From assembly GCA_944387115.1 (NCBI GenBank), contig CALXDR010000003.1, positions 1-64,000 on the forward strand: DNA of 64,000 bases. Reading direction: 5' to 3'. The stretch's first letter is position 1. Every line of letters starts with the position of its first letter. Made by a program: the position numbers and the translations under genes. Below are positions 42,155 through 53,572 of the stretch, in pieces. This DNA is from an uncultured Oscillospiraceae bacterium (lineage in GTDB: Bacteria > Bacillota > Clostridia > Oscillospirales > Oscillospiraceae). Under the pieces are notes generated by a model. The model searched no databases. It was given only the letters and a program-made list of their open reading frames with translations, and was not told the DNA's origin.

Positions 42155-44053
42155 ATGTCATTACAACCTATGAAATTTGTCACGGTGACCGGGCCGCTTG
42201 ACACCTTTGACCAGGTGGTGCGCCAGTGCATTCTCAACCGGCAGTTTCATCCCGAGAGTGCCCTCCAGATCATCAAGCTGGACAAGCGGCTGCGGCCCCT
42301 TGATGCCGACAATCCCGCCGCTCCCCTGCTGCGGCAGGCAGACAGCCTGCTGGAACGGCTGGGGATGACGCCGGATTACCGGCCCTATCCCGAGGAGTTT
42401 ACCCTGGAATACTGCGCCCACCAGATGGGGCAGCTGGGCGAGCGGCTGGACGAGCTGGACCGGCAGGCCGATCAGCTGCGCCAGGAGGCGGCGGATGACC
42501 GCCATTTCATCCAGCAGCTGGAGCGCTTCTCCAGCATCAACGTGGACTTGGAGAGCCTGCGTCAGCTGCGCCACATGGTGTTCCGCTTCGGCAATATGCC
42601 CGAGGAGAGCTACCGCTCCTTCCGGGAGGCGCTGGAGAAGCGGGAGGACTGCTTCTTCTTCCCCACCAAGGTGGAGGATGGGCAGGTGTACGGCTGCTAC
42701 TTCGCCCTGCGCAGGCAGGAGGAGGTGGTGGACGCCCTGTTTGCCTCCATGCACTTTGTGCAGGTGCCCCTGAGCCAGCGGGCGGAGGGCACGGCGGAAA
42801 AGGCCATTGAGGCCCTGGCCCAGGAGGCCGAGGCGGACGACCTGAGCGTGGAGCGTATTGCCCAGCAGGTGCAGGAGCTCGCCCGTGAGGAGGGGGAGGG
42901 TCTGCTCATGCTGCGCTCCTGGCTGTGCCGGGAAAACCAGGTGATGGATTTGCGCCGCTACGCTGCCCGCTCCCAGAAAACCTTCTGCATCATGGGGTGG
43001 GTGCCCCAGGATGGCTGGGCGGAGTTTGAGGCGCAGCTGGAGGGCTTTGGCGGGCTGGACTATGTGGTGGACGCCCCTGAGGAGACGGGGGTTGTGCCCC
43101 CCTCAAAGCTCAAGACCACATCCCTTGGCAAAATCTTTGAGCCGTTTCTCAAGATGTACGGCCTGCCCAACTACAACGAGTACGACCCGTCCACCTTCAT
43201 GGCGGTGACCTACTGCCTGTTCTTCGGCATTATGTTCGGCGACGTGGGGCAGGGGGCGCTGCTGGTGGCCTGCGGCCTGTTTATGGGCATGGCCAGAGGG
43301 CTGTGGCTGGGGCAGATCATTGCCTGCTGCGGCGTGTCCTCCACCGTGTTCGGGTTTGTCTACGGGTCGGTATTTGGCTTTGAGGACATCATCCACGGGT
43401 TTAAAATCCTGGAGGGGGACAATGTGGTCTACCTGCTGCTGGCCTCCCTGGGGCTGGGCGTGGCCATGATTGGCTATGCCATGCTTATGAACATCTGCAA
43501 CGGCATCCGCCAGCGCAACTTTGACAAAATCTTTTTCGGGCCCAACGGCCTGGCGGGGATGGTGTTCTACTTCGGCCTGATTGCCGCGGCGGTGCTGGCC
43601 CTGCTGGATGTGGTCAACCTGTTCCAGCCGGTGTATGTGATGCTGGTGCTGGTGCTCCCCCTGGTGGTCATCCTCTTCCGGGAGCCGCTGACCAAGCTGG
43701 CCCAGGGGGACAAGCAGTGGAAGCCTGCGTCCATGGGCGAGCTGCTCATCGGCGGGTTCTTCGAGCTGTTTGAAACCCTGCTCTCCTTCCTCACCAACAC
43801 CCTGTCCTTCCTGCGTGTGGGGGCCTACGCCATCACCCACGTGGCCCTGATGCTGGTGGTGCACGCACTGGCCGGCTCGGGCAACCTGGCGGTGCTGGTG
43901 GCGGGCAACCTGTTTGTCATGGGCATGGAGAGCGTGATGGTGTGCATCCAGGTGCTCCGTCTGGAGTTTTACGAGATGTTTGGCCGGTTCTATCAGAACG
44001 GCGGCCGGGAGTTCCGCCCCCATGTGGTGGACTACTCCGCCAAATTGCACTAA
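42155..44053 (+). CDS. ntpI: V-type ATP synthase subunit I (a-subunit)
   Basis: 632 residues: a cytoplasmic N-terminal half (about 1-320) with coiled coil acting as stalk anchor, and a membrane half (about 335-620) of seven or eight helices that forms the ion half-channels. Conserved landmarks: PSKLKTTSLGKIFEPFLKMY, EYDPSTFMAVTYCLFFGIMF GDVGQG (split here), and the ion-path helix FETLLSFLTNTLSFLRVGAY with the essential Arg in LRVGAYA. AAGGAGG precedes ATG. Confidence 0.95.
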   Translation: MSLQPMKFVTVTGPLDTFDQVVRQCILNRQFHPESALQIIKLDKRLRPLDADNPAAPLLRQADSLLERLGMTPDYRPYPEEFTLEYCAHQMGQLGERLDELDRQADQLRQEAADDRHFIQQLERFSSINVDLESLRQLRHMVFRFGNMPEESYRSFREALEKREDCFFFPTKVEDGQVYGCYFALRRQEEVVDALFASMHFVQVPLSQRAEGTAEKAIEALAQEAEADDLSVERIAQQVQELAREEGEGLLMLRSWLCRENQVMDLRRYAARSQKTFCIMGWVPQDGWAEFEAQLEGFGGLDYVVDAPEETGVVPPSKLKTTSLGKIFEPFLKMYGLPNYNEYDPSTFMAVTYCLFFGIMFGDVGQGALLVACGLFMGMARGLWLGQIIACCGVSSTVFGFVYGSVFGFEDIIHGFKILEGDNVVYLLLASLGLGVAMIGYAMLMNICNGIRQRNFDKIFFGPNGLAGMVFYFGLIAAAVLALLDVVNLFQPVYVMLVLVLPLVVILFREPLTKLAQGDKQWKPASMGELLIGGFFELFETLLSFLTNTLSFLRVGAYAITHVALMLVVHALAGSGNLAVLVAGNLFVMGMESVMVCIQVLRLEFYEMFGRFYQNGGREFRPHVVDYSAKLH

Positions 44054-44086
44054 ACCTGCGCTGTCGTAGGCGGCGTTTGTTTATAA

Positions 44087-44551
<465 letters not shown>

Positions 44552-44564
44552 TGGTTCAGGTGCC

Positions 44565-44870
44565 ATGAGATATTTTGTGATTTCGGATAACACCGACACC
44601 CATGTGGGGCTGCGCCTGGCGGGGGTAGAAGGGGTGATTGCCCGCACCCGTGAGGAGTGCTTGAAGGCGCTGGACAAGGTGATGGAGGACCCCAGCATTG
44701 GGGTGCTGCTCATCAACGAGGGGCTGGCTGAGCAGTGCGCTGCGGAGCTGGCGCCCCACAAAATGTCCGGACGCACGCCGTTGGTGGTGGAAATCCCGGA
44801 CCGGCATGGCGTGCGCAACAAGGACGCCATCGCCCGTTATATCCGGGAGGCCATCGGGGTGAAAATCTAA
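44565..44870 (+). CDS. ntpF: V-type ATP synthase subunit F
   Basis: 101-residue central-stalk subunit. RYFVISDNTDTHVGLRLAGV at the N-terminus and IGVLLINEGLAEQCAAELAP are typical. Binds subunit D in the rotor. 13 bases after subunit K stops; only AGGTGCC precedes the ATG, so it may rely on coupling. Confidence 0.9.
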   Translation: MRYFVISDNTDTHVGLRLAGVEGVIARTREECLKALDKVMEDPSIGVLLINEGLAEQCAAELAPHKMSGRTPLVVEIPDRHGVRNKDAIARYIREAIGVKI

Positions 44871-44894
44871 GCCCAGGCGCAAGGAGGTTTTAAG

Positions 44895-45512
44895 ATGGAA
44901 CGACAGAGGGAAAAGCTGCTCCATTTCACCGAGGCGGTGATGCAGAGCGCCAAGGAAGAACAGGAGGCCCTGCGCCGTCAGATGGAGCAGGAACGCAGGG
45001 AGGCCCTGGACCGGGCCAAGGAGGAGGCCAAGGAGGCAGCCATCAGCTTCTATGACCATGAGGCGGCGGCCATTCGGGCGGAATCCGGGCGGGAGGTGTC
45101 CCGCCACCTGATGGACATCAAGCGCACGGTGTACCTGCGCCGCCAGGAGATTGGCCGGGAGGTGTTTGCCCAGGTGGAGCGGCGTCTGCAGGAGTTTACC
45201 GCCGCCCCTGAGTACCTGGACTATCTGAAACAGCTGCTGGGGCGGGCCATGGAGGAGCTGTCCGGGGCGGATGAGATTTCTCTGCGGCTGCGCAAGGAGG
45301 ATTTGCACTTTGGCCAGCAGCTGGCCGACGCCATTGCCCCTGTGAAGGTGGAGGTGTGTCAGGGAAATTTCTCCCGCGGGGGGCTGGCAATCCGCTGCCC
45401 TCAGCTGGGTCTGCGGGTGGATTGCTCCTTTGACCAGCGGCTCCGGGAGCTGTCCGGCCATTTTGCCGAGTCCTTCGGACTGTCCCTGTCCGATGAGCTG
45501 GCGGAAGTGTGA
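44895..45512 (+). CDS. ntpE: V-type ATP synthase subunit E (peripheral stalk)
   Basis: 205 residues: long N-terminal coiled coil (about 1-95, QSAKEEQEALRRQMEQERRE) and a globular C-terminal head. Pairs with the H/G protein to form the stator stalk. AAGGAGG precedes ATG. Ends 13 bases before subunit A. Confidence 0.87.
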   Translation: MERQREKLLHFTEAVMQSAKEEQEALRRQMEQERREALDRAKEEAKEAAISFYDHEAAAIRAESGREVSRHLMDIKRTVYLRRQEIGREVFAQVERRLQEFTAAPEYLDYLKQLLGRAMEELSGADEISLRLRKEDLHFGQQLADAIAPVKVEVCQGNFSRGGLAIRCPQLGLRVDCSFDQRLRELSGHFAESFGLSLSDELAEV

Positions 45513-45525
45513 GGAGGGAACGGTC

Positions 45526-47289
45526 ATGAGCGACTATGTGATTTACAGTGTCAACGGTCCGGTGGTCAAGGTCACCGGGGGCCGGGGCCTGGCGATGATG
45601 GATATGGTGTATGCCGGTGAGCAGCAGCTCATTGGCGAGGTGGTGAGCGTGGATGGGGATATGACCACCGTGCAGGTGTACGAGGACACCACCGGTCTGG
45701 CCCCCGGTCAGCCCGTCACCCCCACCGGGGCCCCCATGGCCCTGCTCCTGGGGCCTGGCCTGCTGGGCAACATCTTCGACGGCATCGGCCGTCCCCTGCG
45801 GGATTTGGAGGCTGCCTCCGGCGCATTCCTGGGCCGGGGCATCAACATCCCGGCGCTGGATTTGGAGCGTACCTGGGACAGTGAGATTTTTGTGCATGAG
45901 GGGGACACCGTCACCCCCGGCACGCTGTACGCCAGCTGCCAGGAGACGCCCGCCATTACCCACCGCTGTCTGGTGCCCGCCGGGGTATCGGGCAAGGTGG
46001 TGCGGGCAGTGCCCAACGGCAGCTACACCGTGGAGGCGGTGCTGGTGGAGGTGGAGGACGACCGGGGGCAGGTGCACCAGCTCAAGCTGGCCTCCCGCTG
46101 TCCCATCCGGGGGGCCCGTCCCATGGGGCGGCGTCTGCCCGTCTCCAAGCCCCTGATTACCGGTCAGCGCATCATTGACACCCTCTTTCCCATCGGAAAG
46201 GGGGGTGCGGCGGCCATTCCCGGCCCCTTTGGCGCTGGCAAGACCATGACCCAGCACCAGCTGGCCAAGTGGTCGGATGCAGACATCATTGTCTACCTGG
46301 GCTGCGGCGAGCGGGGCAACGAGATGACCCAGGCTCTGGAGGAGTTTTCCGAGCTGAAGGACCCCCGCACCGGCCTGCCCCTGATGAACCGCACCATTTT
46401 GCTGGCCAACACCTCCAATATGCCCGTGGCCGCCCGTGAGGCCTCGGTGTACACCGGCATGACCATTGCCGAGTACTACCGGGATATGGGCTACCATGTG
46501 GCCTTGATGGCAGACTCCACCTCCCGCTGGGCGGAGGCGCTGCGTGAAATCTCCGGCCGCCTGGAGGAGATGCCCGCTGAGGAGGGCTTCCCCGCCTATC
46601 TGGCCTCCCGCCTGGCGGAGTTTTACGAGCGGGCGGGCTATGTGGAGACCCTGGAGGGCAAGGAGGGATTTGTCACCGTCATCGGGGCCGTTTCCCCCCA
46701 GGGCGGCGACTTCTCTGAGCCGGTGACCCAGAACACCAAGCGGTTTATCCGCTGCTTCTGGGCGCTGGACCGCAGTCTGGCCTATGCCCGCCACTTCCCC
46801 TCCATCCACTGGATGAACTCCTATTCCGAGTACAGCGCCGAGCTGCGTCCCTGGTATGCCCAGAACGTCTCCCCCGACTTTGACAAGTGCCGCCAGCGCA
46901 TTGCCAACCTGCTGCGGGAGGAGAGCCAGCTGATGGAGATTGTCAAGCTCATTGGCTCGGACATTCTGCCGGAGGATCAAAAGCTCACCATTGAGATTGC
47001 CCGTGTCATTCGCCTGGGCTTCCTCCAGCAGAACGCCTACCACGCTGTGGACACCTATGTGCCCCTGACCAAGCAGCTGAAAATGATGGAGTGCATTCTG
47101 CGCCTGTACGACAAGGCCAAGGAGGGGGTAGAGCGGGCCATTCCCCTGTCCCAGTACCTGGCCACCGGGGTGTTTGACGCGCTGGTGAAGATGAAGTATG
47201 AGGTGCCCAACGACGACCTTTCTAAATTCGACGACTACAATGCCCAGATTGACCAGGCTGTGGAGCAGGTCAACCAGGCCAACAGCTGA
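45526..47289 (+). CDS. ntpA: V-type ATP synthase catalytic subunit A
   Basis: 587 residues; catalytic nucleotide site with Walker [10 protein letters not shown] (about 233-241), [36 protein letters not shown] and the long non-homologous insert (about 120-190) that marks V/A-type A subunits. Couples ATP hydrolysis or synthesis to ion movement. GAGGAGGGAA precedes the ATG at 45526. Confidence 0.97.
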   Translation: MSDYVIYSVNGPVVKVTGGRGLAMMDMVYAGEQQLIGEVVSVDGDMTTVQVYEDTTGLAPGQPVTPTGAPMALLLGPGLLGNIFDGIGRPLRDLEAASGAFLGRGINIPALDLERTWDSEIFVHEGDTVTPGTLYASCQETPAITHRCLVPAGVSGKVVRAVPNGSYTVEAVLVEVEDDRGQVHQLKLASRCPIRGARPMGRRLPVSKPLITGQRIIDTLFPIGKGGAAAIPGPFGAGKTMTQHQLAKWSDADIIVYLGCGERGNEMTQALEEFSELKDPRTGLPLMNRTILLANTSNMPVAAREASVYTGMTIAEYYRDMGYHVALMADSTSRWAEALREISGRLEEMPAEEGFPAYLASRLAEFYERAGYVETLEGKEGFVTVIGAVSPQGGDFSEPVTQNTKRFIRCFWALDRSLAYARHFPSIHWMNSYSEYSAELRPWYAQNVSPDFDKCRQRIANLLREESQLMEIVKLIGSDILPEDQKLTIEIARVIRLGFLQQNAYHAVDTYVPLTKQLKMMECILRLYDKAKEGVERAIPLSQYLATGVFDALVKMKYEVPNDDLSKFDDYNAQIDQAVEQVNQANS

Positions 47290-47300
47290 GGTGATTTGAG

Positions 47301-48698
47301 ATGAGATTGGAATATACCGGCCTGTCCGACTTAAACGGCTCCCTGGTGGCGCTGGAGGGCGTGTCCGGGGTGTCCTACGATGAGCTGGCGGAGCTGACCA
47401 TGGCGGACGGCTCCACCCGCTATGGCCGTGTCATCCTCATTGAGGGGGACCGGGCGGTGCTCCAGGTGTTTGAGGGCACCCGGGGTATGTCGCTGGAAAA
47501 CACCCGCACCCACTTCACCGGAAAGCCCATGGATATTGCCCTGTCCAAGGAGATGCTGGGCCGTGTGTTCGACGGCGCCGGCCGCCCCATTGACGGGCTG
47601 GGGGAGCTGTTCCCCGACGAGCGGCGCAACATCAACGGCTCTGCCATCAACCCGGTCAGCCGCCTGTATCCCCGCAGCTGCATCTACACCGGCGTTTCCG
47701 CCATTGACGGCTGCTCCACCCTCATTCGGGGCCAGAAGCTGCCCATTTTCTCCGGCGCAGGCATGGCCCACAACGAGCTGGCCGCCCAGATGGTGCGCCA
47801 GGCCCGTGTGGCGGGGGATGACGGGGAGTTTGCCATTGTGTTTGCCGCCATGGGCGTGAAAAACGACGTGGCAGAGTTCTTCCGCCGCAACTTTGAGGAG
47901 GCGGGTGCGCTGCAGCGGGTGGTCATGTTCCTCAACCTGGCCTCTGACCCCATCATTGAGCGTATCCTCACCCCCCGCTGCGCCCTGACGGCGGCGGAGT
48001 ACCTGGCCTTTAACCACGGCTATCATGTGCTGGTGGTGATGACGGATATGACCTCCTATTGCGAGGCCGTCCGTGAGTTCTCCTCCTCCAAGGGGGAGAT
48101 TCCCTCCCGCAAGGGCTTCCCCGCCTATTTGTACTCCGATCTGGCCTCCCTCTACGAGCGGGCGGGGATGATTGCGGGCAAGCAGGGCTCTGTGACCCAG
48201 GTGCCCATCCTCACCATGCCCAACGACGACATCACCCATCCCATCCCCGATTTGACCGGCTACATCACCGAGGGACAGATTGTGCTGGAGCGCAATATGG
48301 ACCAGTCCGGGGTGTACCCCCCCATCAACATCCTGTCCTCGCTGTCCCGTCTGATGAAGGACGGCATTGGCGAGGGGTATACCCGGGCGGACCATCCCGG
48401 GCTGTCCAACCAGCTGTTTGCCTCCTATTCCAAGGTGCAGGAGGCCCGCAGCCTGGCCTCGGTCATTGGTGAGGATGAGCTGTCCGCCCTGGACAAGCAG
48501 TACCTGCGCTTTGGCCGGGCCTTTGAGGAGTATTTCATCCGCCAGGGCCAGCAGGAGGAGCGCACCCTGGAGCAGACTCTGGAGCTGGGCTGGGTGCTGC
48601 TGTCCATCCTGCCCCGGGGCGAGCTGGACCGTGTGTCCGACAAGGAGCTGGACGCTCACTACAAGGAAGGGGCATTTGAGCGCCTGAAGGAGGCGTAA
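47301..48698 (+). CDS. ntpB: V-type ATP synthase regulatory subunit B
   Basis: 465 residues, non-catalytic partner of [21 protein letters not shown] at the start, [32 protein letters not shown] and [20 protein letters not shown] where the P-loop is degenerate as expected for B, then [20 protein letters not shown]. Eleven bases after subunit A. Confidence 0.97.
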   Translation: MRLEYTGLSDLNGSLVALEGVSGVSYDELAELTMADGSTRYGRVILIEGDRAVLQVFEGTRGMSLENTRTHFTGKPMDIALSKEMLGRVFDGAGRPIDGLGELFPDERRNINGSAINPVSRLYPRSCIYTGVSAIDGCSTLIRGQKLPIFSGAGMAHNELAAQMVRQARVAGDDGEFAIVFAAMGVKNDVAEFFRRNFEEAGALQRVVMFLNLASDPIIERILTPRCALTAAEYLAFNHGYHVLVVMTDMTSYCEAVREFSSSKGEIPSRKGFPAYLYSDLASLYERAGMIAGKQGSVTQVPILTMPNDDITHPIPDLTGYITEGQIVLERNMDQSGVYPPINILSSLSRLMKDGIGEGYTRADHPGLSNQLFASYSKVQEARSLASVIGEDELSALDKQYLRFGRAFEEYFIRQGQQEERTLEQTLELGWVLLSILPRGELDRVSDKELDAHYKEGAFERLKEA

Positions 48699-48745
48699 AC
48701 CGGCCCGCCGGAAGGCGGAGCACATTCCCTGGAGGAGGTGGCCCC

Positions 48746-49363
48746 ATGGCCGCTGTATTGCCAACCAAAGGAAACCTGATGGCCGCCAAGCGCTCCCGTG
48801 CCCTGGCCCAGACCGGCTATGAGCTGATGGACCGCAAGCGCAACATCCTGGTGCGGGAGATGATGACCCTGATGGACGACGCCGCTGCCATTCAGCGGGA
48901 GATTGACCAGGTGTTCCAGTCTGCCTACGACGCCCTGGCCCGGGCCAACATCGAGCTGGGTCTGTGCGACCACATCGCCGAGGGTGTGGAGCCGGATGAG
49001 AGTCTGGATGTGCGCTGGCGGTCGGTGATGGGCATTGAGCTGCCCAGCATCCCCGACAACACCCCGCCGCTCAAGCCGGATTACGGGTTTGCCTATACCT
49101 CGCCGGCGCTGGATTTGGCCTATATCCGCTTTGCCAAGGTCAAGGATCTCACCCGCCGCATGGCAGAGGTGGAGACCTCCATTTACCGCCTGGCAGAGGC
49201 CATTAAGAAGGCCCAAAAGCGGGCCAATGCCCTGAACAACATCGTCATTCCCGGCTTCGACCACACCATCCGCTTCATCACCGAGGCGCTGGAGGAGAAG
49301 GAGCGGGAGGAGTTTGTGCGCTTGAAGGTGATTAAGCGCCAGGGTGAGAAGGGTAAGGGGTAA
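48746..49363 (+). CDS. ntpD: V-type ATP synthase subunit D (rotor axle)
   Basis: 205 residues, largely two long helices forming the central axle inside the A3B3 head. VLPTKGNLMAAKRSRALAQT and NALNNIVIPGFDHTIRFITE are strongly conserved in subunit D. GGAGGAGGTG precedes the ATG. Last gene of the operon. Confidence 0.95.
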   Translation: MAAVLPTKGNLMAAKRSRALAQTGYELMDRKRNILVREMMTLMDDAAAIQREIDQVFQSAYDALARANIELGLCDHIAEGVEPDESLDVRWRSVMGIELPSIPDNTPPLKPDYGFAYTSPALDLAYIRFAKVKDLTRRMAEVETSIYRLAEAIKKAQKRANALNNIVIPGFDHTIRFITEALEEKEREEFVRLKVIKRQGEKGKG

Positions 49364-49379
49364 TCCTGTGGAAAGCGCA

Positions 49380-49410
49380 GCGAGGGGCGGAAGGTTCCGC
49401 CCCTCGCTTT
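49380..49410. terminator. terminator of the V-type ATPase operon (bidirectional)
   Basis: GCGAGGGGCGGAA (49380-49392) paired with TTCCGCCCCTCGC (49395-49407), then TTTACTTG; the minus-strand side reaches into the convergent acyltransferase stop. Confidence 0.85.
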
Positions 49411-50446
49411 ACTTGTTTGCCCGAATGGGCCGGAATTCCCGGCAGCCCAGCTTTTTGAGGAACATAATGAGGTAGGATGCGCACAGGCTCATACCCAGCA
49501 GGGCAGCGAAGACGAGCACATCGTATTTGGCGTAATAGGCCAGGCCGCCGTAGTGGGGCAGATAGAAGAACATATGCACCAACCATATGTTGGTGGAGTG
49601 TGCGCCGAAATATCCCAGCAGGGACTGCAAGGCGGGGGAGTGTGTGCGCAGCAGCAGATAGATGACAAGAAAGGCCAGCCCGGAAATGGGGGCCACAAAC
49701 AGGGTGGGGACATAGCGCCGCACCACGATGATGGCTGCGGCGGCAGCCACCAGAAGGGGGATGCGCAGCCGATCGGGGATGATGCGGCACCACTGGGTGC
49801 GTATCCAATCCATGGCGTGGTACTTGTAGAAGTAAGCGCCGATGAGAAGCTCTGGATAGGACATACCCAGCCGGGCGATGTGGCCCAGGAGCAATCCGTC
49901 CTGGGAGAAGCGCAGGCGGTAGGCGGCGATGTAGAGGAGCAGTGCCCCCGCAGCCACCAGCCTTGGGTGGGCCTCCAGGGCGGCAAACACCCAGGGGGAG
50001 AGGAGGAGCATGAGGAGATAGGTGGACAAGAACCACCATGCGCCGTTGTAAGAGTAGCCAAACACCGCTGCATTGCCCAAAAACACCTGGGGGGATTGCA
50101 GCCACGCCCCGCCCTTTCCCAGGGCGAGGGCAACGCAGGCAAACAGGGCCAGAACCAGCCAGTAGGTGTACAGCAGCTGGCGCACACTGGGCAGGCGGCC
50201 CTTCAGGTAGGCGCGCTTGTCAGCGTATGCCTGGTGATAGCTGGCCATCAGGCCGTATCCGCTGCAAAAGCAGTAGGCCATGACACAAAAGTCGGCGGCC
50301 TGACCGAAAAAGTAGGCCAGGGGGACCCCGTCTGCCAGTTGAATGAGCGGGACAAACTGAGGGTCTAAGGTGCAAAACAGATGCAGGCACAGCATGGACA
50401 GAATGGCCAGCCCCTGGAGCTGCTTTGTGGCGTCACGTGTAATCAT
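49409..50446 (-). CDS. acyltransferase family 3 membrane protein
   Basis: 345 residues, about ten hydrophobic helices: the acyltransferase-3 (PF01757) type that O-acetylates or succinylates surface polysaccharides or lipids. N-terminal RDATKQLQGLAILSMLCLHL places the family-conserved His in the first helix; WWFLSTYLLMLLLSPWVF and SGLAFLVIYLLL follow. The longer upstream reading crosses the alaS T-box; the ATG ending at 50446 has GGAGG eight bases before it. Substrate unknown; no polysaccharide gene cluster adjoins it. Confidence 0.85.
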   Translation of the reverse strand: MITRDATKQLQGLAILSMLCLHLFCTLDPQFVPLIQLADGVPLAYFFGQAADFCVMAYCFCSGYGLMASYHQAYADKRAYLKGRLPSVRQLLYTYWLVLALFACVALALGKGGAWLQSPQVFLGNAAVFGYSYNGAWWFLSTYLLMLLLSPWVFAALEAHPRLVAAGALLLYIAAYRLRFSQDGLLLGHIARLGMSYPELLIGAYFYKYHAMDWIRTQWCRIIPDRLRIPLLVAAAAAIIVVRRYVPTLFVAPISGLAFLVIYLLLRTHSPALQSLLGYFGAHSTNIWLVHMFFYLPHYGGLAYYAKYDVLVFAALLGMSLCASYLIMFLKKLGCREFRPIRANK

Positions 50447-50600
50447 AGGGTCATCCTCCACAGATGGATATGGCTTGCGGCCCTTGGGCTGCACCGGAAG
50501 GGCAGCCCAGCGGGGCACCACCATTGTAGCACAAATGGGACAGAACGCAAGGCAGAGCAGGCGCTCGCCCCAAAGAACGCCCCGCCCGGGCGGAAAGCCC

Positions 50601-50628
50601 TTGACACCGGGGGAAAGTGTGGTAGAAT
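50601..50628 (+). promoter_or_regulatory. alaS promoter
   Basis: TTGACA (50601-50606), 16-bp spacer, TAGAAT (50623-50628). Confidence 0.85.
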
Positions 50629-50634
50629 AGAGAG

Positions 50635-50853
50635 GACAAAGTGCGACGACGGAGCCAAGCACACAGCGCAGCCAGCAGCGAGAGGGGAGCGTGAGAGCCC
50701 TCGGCACAAGCGGGTGGGCGGGCCACTCCGGAGCGGCCCGGGAGGACCGGGACGGCTCATCCCCGTTATCGGATGAACAGAGATGTCCGAACCGGGATAA
50801 TCAGGGTGGTACCGCGCACAGTGTGCGCCCCTGAGCTTGGTTGGGATTTTTTT
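50635..50853 (+). ncRNA. T-box riboswitch, alanine-specific, upstream of alaS
   Basis: The T-box consensus AGGGTGGTACCGCG lies at 50803-50816, and a terminator (TCAGGG...CCCTGA with GCGCAC-AGT-GTGCGC on top) is followed by seven T (50847-50853). The candidate specifier codon GCC (50697-50699) lies in the Stem I context GTGAGA-GCC-CTCGG, matching alanine. Start is the expected transcription start. Confidence 0.9.
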
Positions 50854-50896
50854 ATGTGCATCTGCGCATTGCAACACAACGATGGAGGTAAGTCCC

Positions 50897-53548
50897 ATGA
50901 AAGAACCAAAGCCCTTTGGGGTCAATGAACTGCGGGAGATGTTCCTCTCCTTCTTCGAGAGCAAGGGTCATCTGCGCCTGCCCAGCTTCTCCCTGGTGCC
51001 CCAGAACGATGCCTCTTTGCTCCTCATCAACAGCGGCATGGCCCCCATGAAGCCCTGGTTTACCGGGGAGCAGGAGCCGCCCCGCCGCCGGGTGACCACC
51101 TGCCAGAAGTGCATCCGCACCGGCGACATTGAGAACATCGGCAAGACTGCCCGCCATGGCACCTACTTTGAGATGCTGGGCAACTTCTCCTTTGGCGACT
51201 ACTTTAAGCGGGAGGCCATTCACTGGTCCTGGGAGTTCCTCACCAGCCCTGAGTGGGTGGGTCTGGACCCGGAGCGGCTCTATCCCTCTGTATACCTGGA
51301 GGACGACGAGGCCTTCGCCATTTGGCGGGATGAAATTGGAATTCCTGCCCAGCGTATCTTCAAGTTTGGCAAGGCGGATAACTTCTGGGAGCACGGCTCC
51401 GGCCCCTGCGGCCCCTGCTCGGAGATCTACTACGACCGTGGGGAACAGTGGGGGTGCGGCAAGCCCGAGTGCACCGTGGGCTGCGACTGCGACCGCTATA
51501 TCGAGGTGTGGAACAATGTGTTCTCCCAGTTTGACAACGACGGCGAGGGCAACTACACCGAGCTGAAGCAGAAGAACATCGACACCGGCATGGGCCTGGA
51601 GCGCCTGGCCTGCGTGTGCCAGAATGTGGCCTCCCTGTTTGATGTGGACACGGTGATGAACATCACCAACAAGGTCAGCCAGCTCACCGGCGCCCACTAC
51701 GGCGAGAGCCAGCAGCGGGATGTGTCCCTGCGTGTGATTACCGACCACATCCGCTCGGCTACCTTTATGATTTGCGACGGCGTGCTCCCCTCCAACGAGG
51801 GGCGGGGCTACGTGCTGCGCCGCCTGCTCCGCCGGGCTGCCCGCCACGGGAAGCTGCTGGGTGTGAACGAGCCGTTCCTCTACCAGGTGTGTGAAACCGT
51901 CATCCGGGAGAACGAGGGGCACTATCCCGAGCTGCGGGAGCGCCAGGACTATATCACCAAGGTCATCCGGGTGGAGGAGGAGAACTTCGCCAAGACCATC
52001 GACGGCGGCCTGCGCATCTTCAACGATATGCTGGCAGCGCACCAGGGCAAGACCGTATTCTCCGGCGAGGACGCCTTCAAGCTGTACGACACCTATGGCT
52101 TCCCCATTGACCTGACCATGGAGATGGTGGCCGAGCAGGGCATGGAGGTGGACCAGGAGGGCTTCCGCAGCCTGATGGAGGAGCAGCGTCAGCGTGCCCG
52201 CAAGGCCCGTGAGGCCCTGGGTGATTTGGGCTGGGCCGGCGTGGAGTTTGGCAAGGATGTGCCCGAGACCCAGTTCTGCGGATACGACCATGTGAAGGTG
52301 GAGGACGCCAAAATCGTGGCGCTGGTGGTGGAAAACCAGCAGGCCGAGGAGATTATGCCCGGGGTGGAGGCCATCCTGGTGCTGGATAAGACTCCCTTCT
52401 ATGCCGAGATGGGCGGCCAGGTGGCTGACCACGGCACCATCACCCTGGGGGCGGGCGTGTTCACCGTCCACGATGTGCAGAAGAACAAGGGCGGGAAGTA
52501 TATGCACTACGGCAAGGCCGCAGGCGGTGTGTTCAAGGTGGGGGATACGGTGGCTGCCGCCATTGACCAGAACCGCCGCAAGGCCGTGATGCGCGCCCAC
52601 TCCGCCACCCACCTGCTGGACAAGGCGCTGCGGGCGGTGCTGGGCGACCATGTGCACCAGGCCGGCTCTCTGGTGGAGGCCGACCGCCTGCGCTTTGACT
52701 TCACCCATTTCTCCGCCCTCACCGCCCAGGAGCTGGCCCAGGTGAGCGCCATGGTCAATGAGGCTGTGCTGGAGGGGTATGACATTGTCACCGAGGAAAT
52801 GCCCATCGAGCAGGCCAAGCAGAAGGGCGCCATTGCCCTGTTTGGCGAGAAGTACGGCGATGTGGTGCGTGTGGTGGACATGGGCGAGGGGTATTCCGTG
52901 GAGTTCTGCGGCGGCACCCACCTGGACAACACCGCCAAGGTGGGGGTGTTCCACATCACCAGCGAGTTCTCCGTGGCCAGCGGTGTGCGCCGCATTGAGG
53001 CCACCACCGGCCAGGTTTCTCTGGACACCATGAACCGCAACCAGGAGATTCTCTTCCAGGCCGCCGCTGTCCTCAAGGGCAAGCCCGGCGAGCTGCGGGA
53101 GAAGGCTGAGGCGGTGATGGGTGAGATTCGCACCCTCCGCCAGCGCCTGGAGAAATTCCAGTCCCAGATGGCCGCCGGTGAGGTGGACCGCTTCCTCATC
53201 TCCACCCATGAGGTGGGCCAGCTGAAGGTGCTCACGGCTACCGTGCCCGACGCCGACGGCAACCGCCTGCGCCAGCTGGGCGATATGCTCCGGGACAAGG
53301 ACCCCAAAATTGTGGCGGTGCTGGCGGCGGTCAACGACGGAAAGATCACCTTCCTGGCCTCCTGCGGCAAAGAGGCCGTGGCCCAGGGGGTGAAGGCCGG
53401 GGACCTCATCAAGCAGGTGTGCGCCATTGCCAACGGCAAGGGCGGCGGCAAGCCGGACTCCGCCATGGGCGGCGGCTCGGATGTGCTGATGCTGGACAAT
53501 GCCCTGGCCATGGTGGACAACATTGTGGCTATGAAGCTGGGACTGTAA
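50897..53548 (+). CDS. alaS: alanyl-tRNA synthetase
   Basis: 883 residues, usual length. Class II catalytic core (motif 1 around FFESKGHLRLPSFSLVPQND, motif 2 GTYFEMLGNFSFGDYFKREA, motif 3 GRGYVLRRLLRRAARHGKLL), editing domain with zinc ligands HSATHLLDKALR and CGGTHLDNTA, and the C-terminal DHHA1-type C-Ala domain ending GGGSDVLMLDNALAMVDNIV. GGAGGT lies seven bases before the ATG at 50897. Controlled by the T-box just upstream. Confidence 0.98.
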   Translation: MKEPKPFGVNELREMFLSFFESKGHLRLPSFSLVPQNDASLLLINSGMAPMKPWFTGEQEPPRRRVTTCQKCIRTGDIENIGKTARHGTYFEMLGNFSFGDYFKREAIHWSWEFLTSPEWVGLDPERLYPSVYLEDDEAFAIWRDEIGIPAQRIFKFGKADNFWEHGSGPCGPCSEIYYDRGEQWGCGKPECTVGCDCDRYIEVWNNVFSQFDNDGEGNYTELKQKNIDTGMGLERLACVCQNVASLFDVDTVMNITNKVSQLTGAHYGESQQRDVSLRVITDHIRSATFMICDGVLPSNEGRGYVLRRLLRRAARHGKLLGVNEPFLYQVCETVIRENEGHYPELRERQDYITKVIRVEEENFAKTIDGGLRIFNDMLAAHQGKTVFSGEDAFKLYDTYGFPIDLTMEMVAEQGMEVDQEGFRSLMEEQRQRARKAREALGDLGWAGVEFGKDVPETQFCGYDHVKVEDAKIVALVVENQQAEEIMPGVEAILVLDKTPFYAEMGGQVADHGTITLGAGVFTVHDVQKNKGGKYMHYGKAAGGVFKVGDTVAAAIDQNRRKAVMRAHSATHLLDKALRAVLGDHVHQAGSLVEADRLRFDFTHFSALTAQELAQVSAMVNEAVLEGYDIVTEEMPIEQAKQKGAIALFGEKYGDVVRVVDMGEGYSVEFCGGTHLDNTAKVGVFHITSEFSVASGVRRIEATTGQVSLDTMNRNQEILFQAAAVLKGKPGELREKAEAVMGEIRTLRQRLEKFQSQMAAGEVDRFLISTHEVGQLKVLTATVPDADGNRLRQLGDMLRDKDPKIVAVLAAVNDGKITFLASCGKEAVAQGVKAGDLIKQVCAIANGKGGGKPDSAMGGGSDVLMLDNALAMVDNIVAMKLGL

Positions 53549-53572
53549 GCATAGGAAAGGAGATTGGAGCGT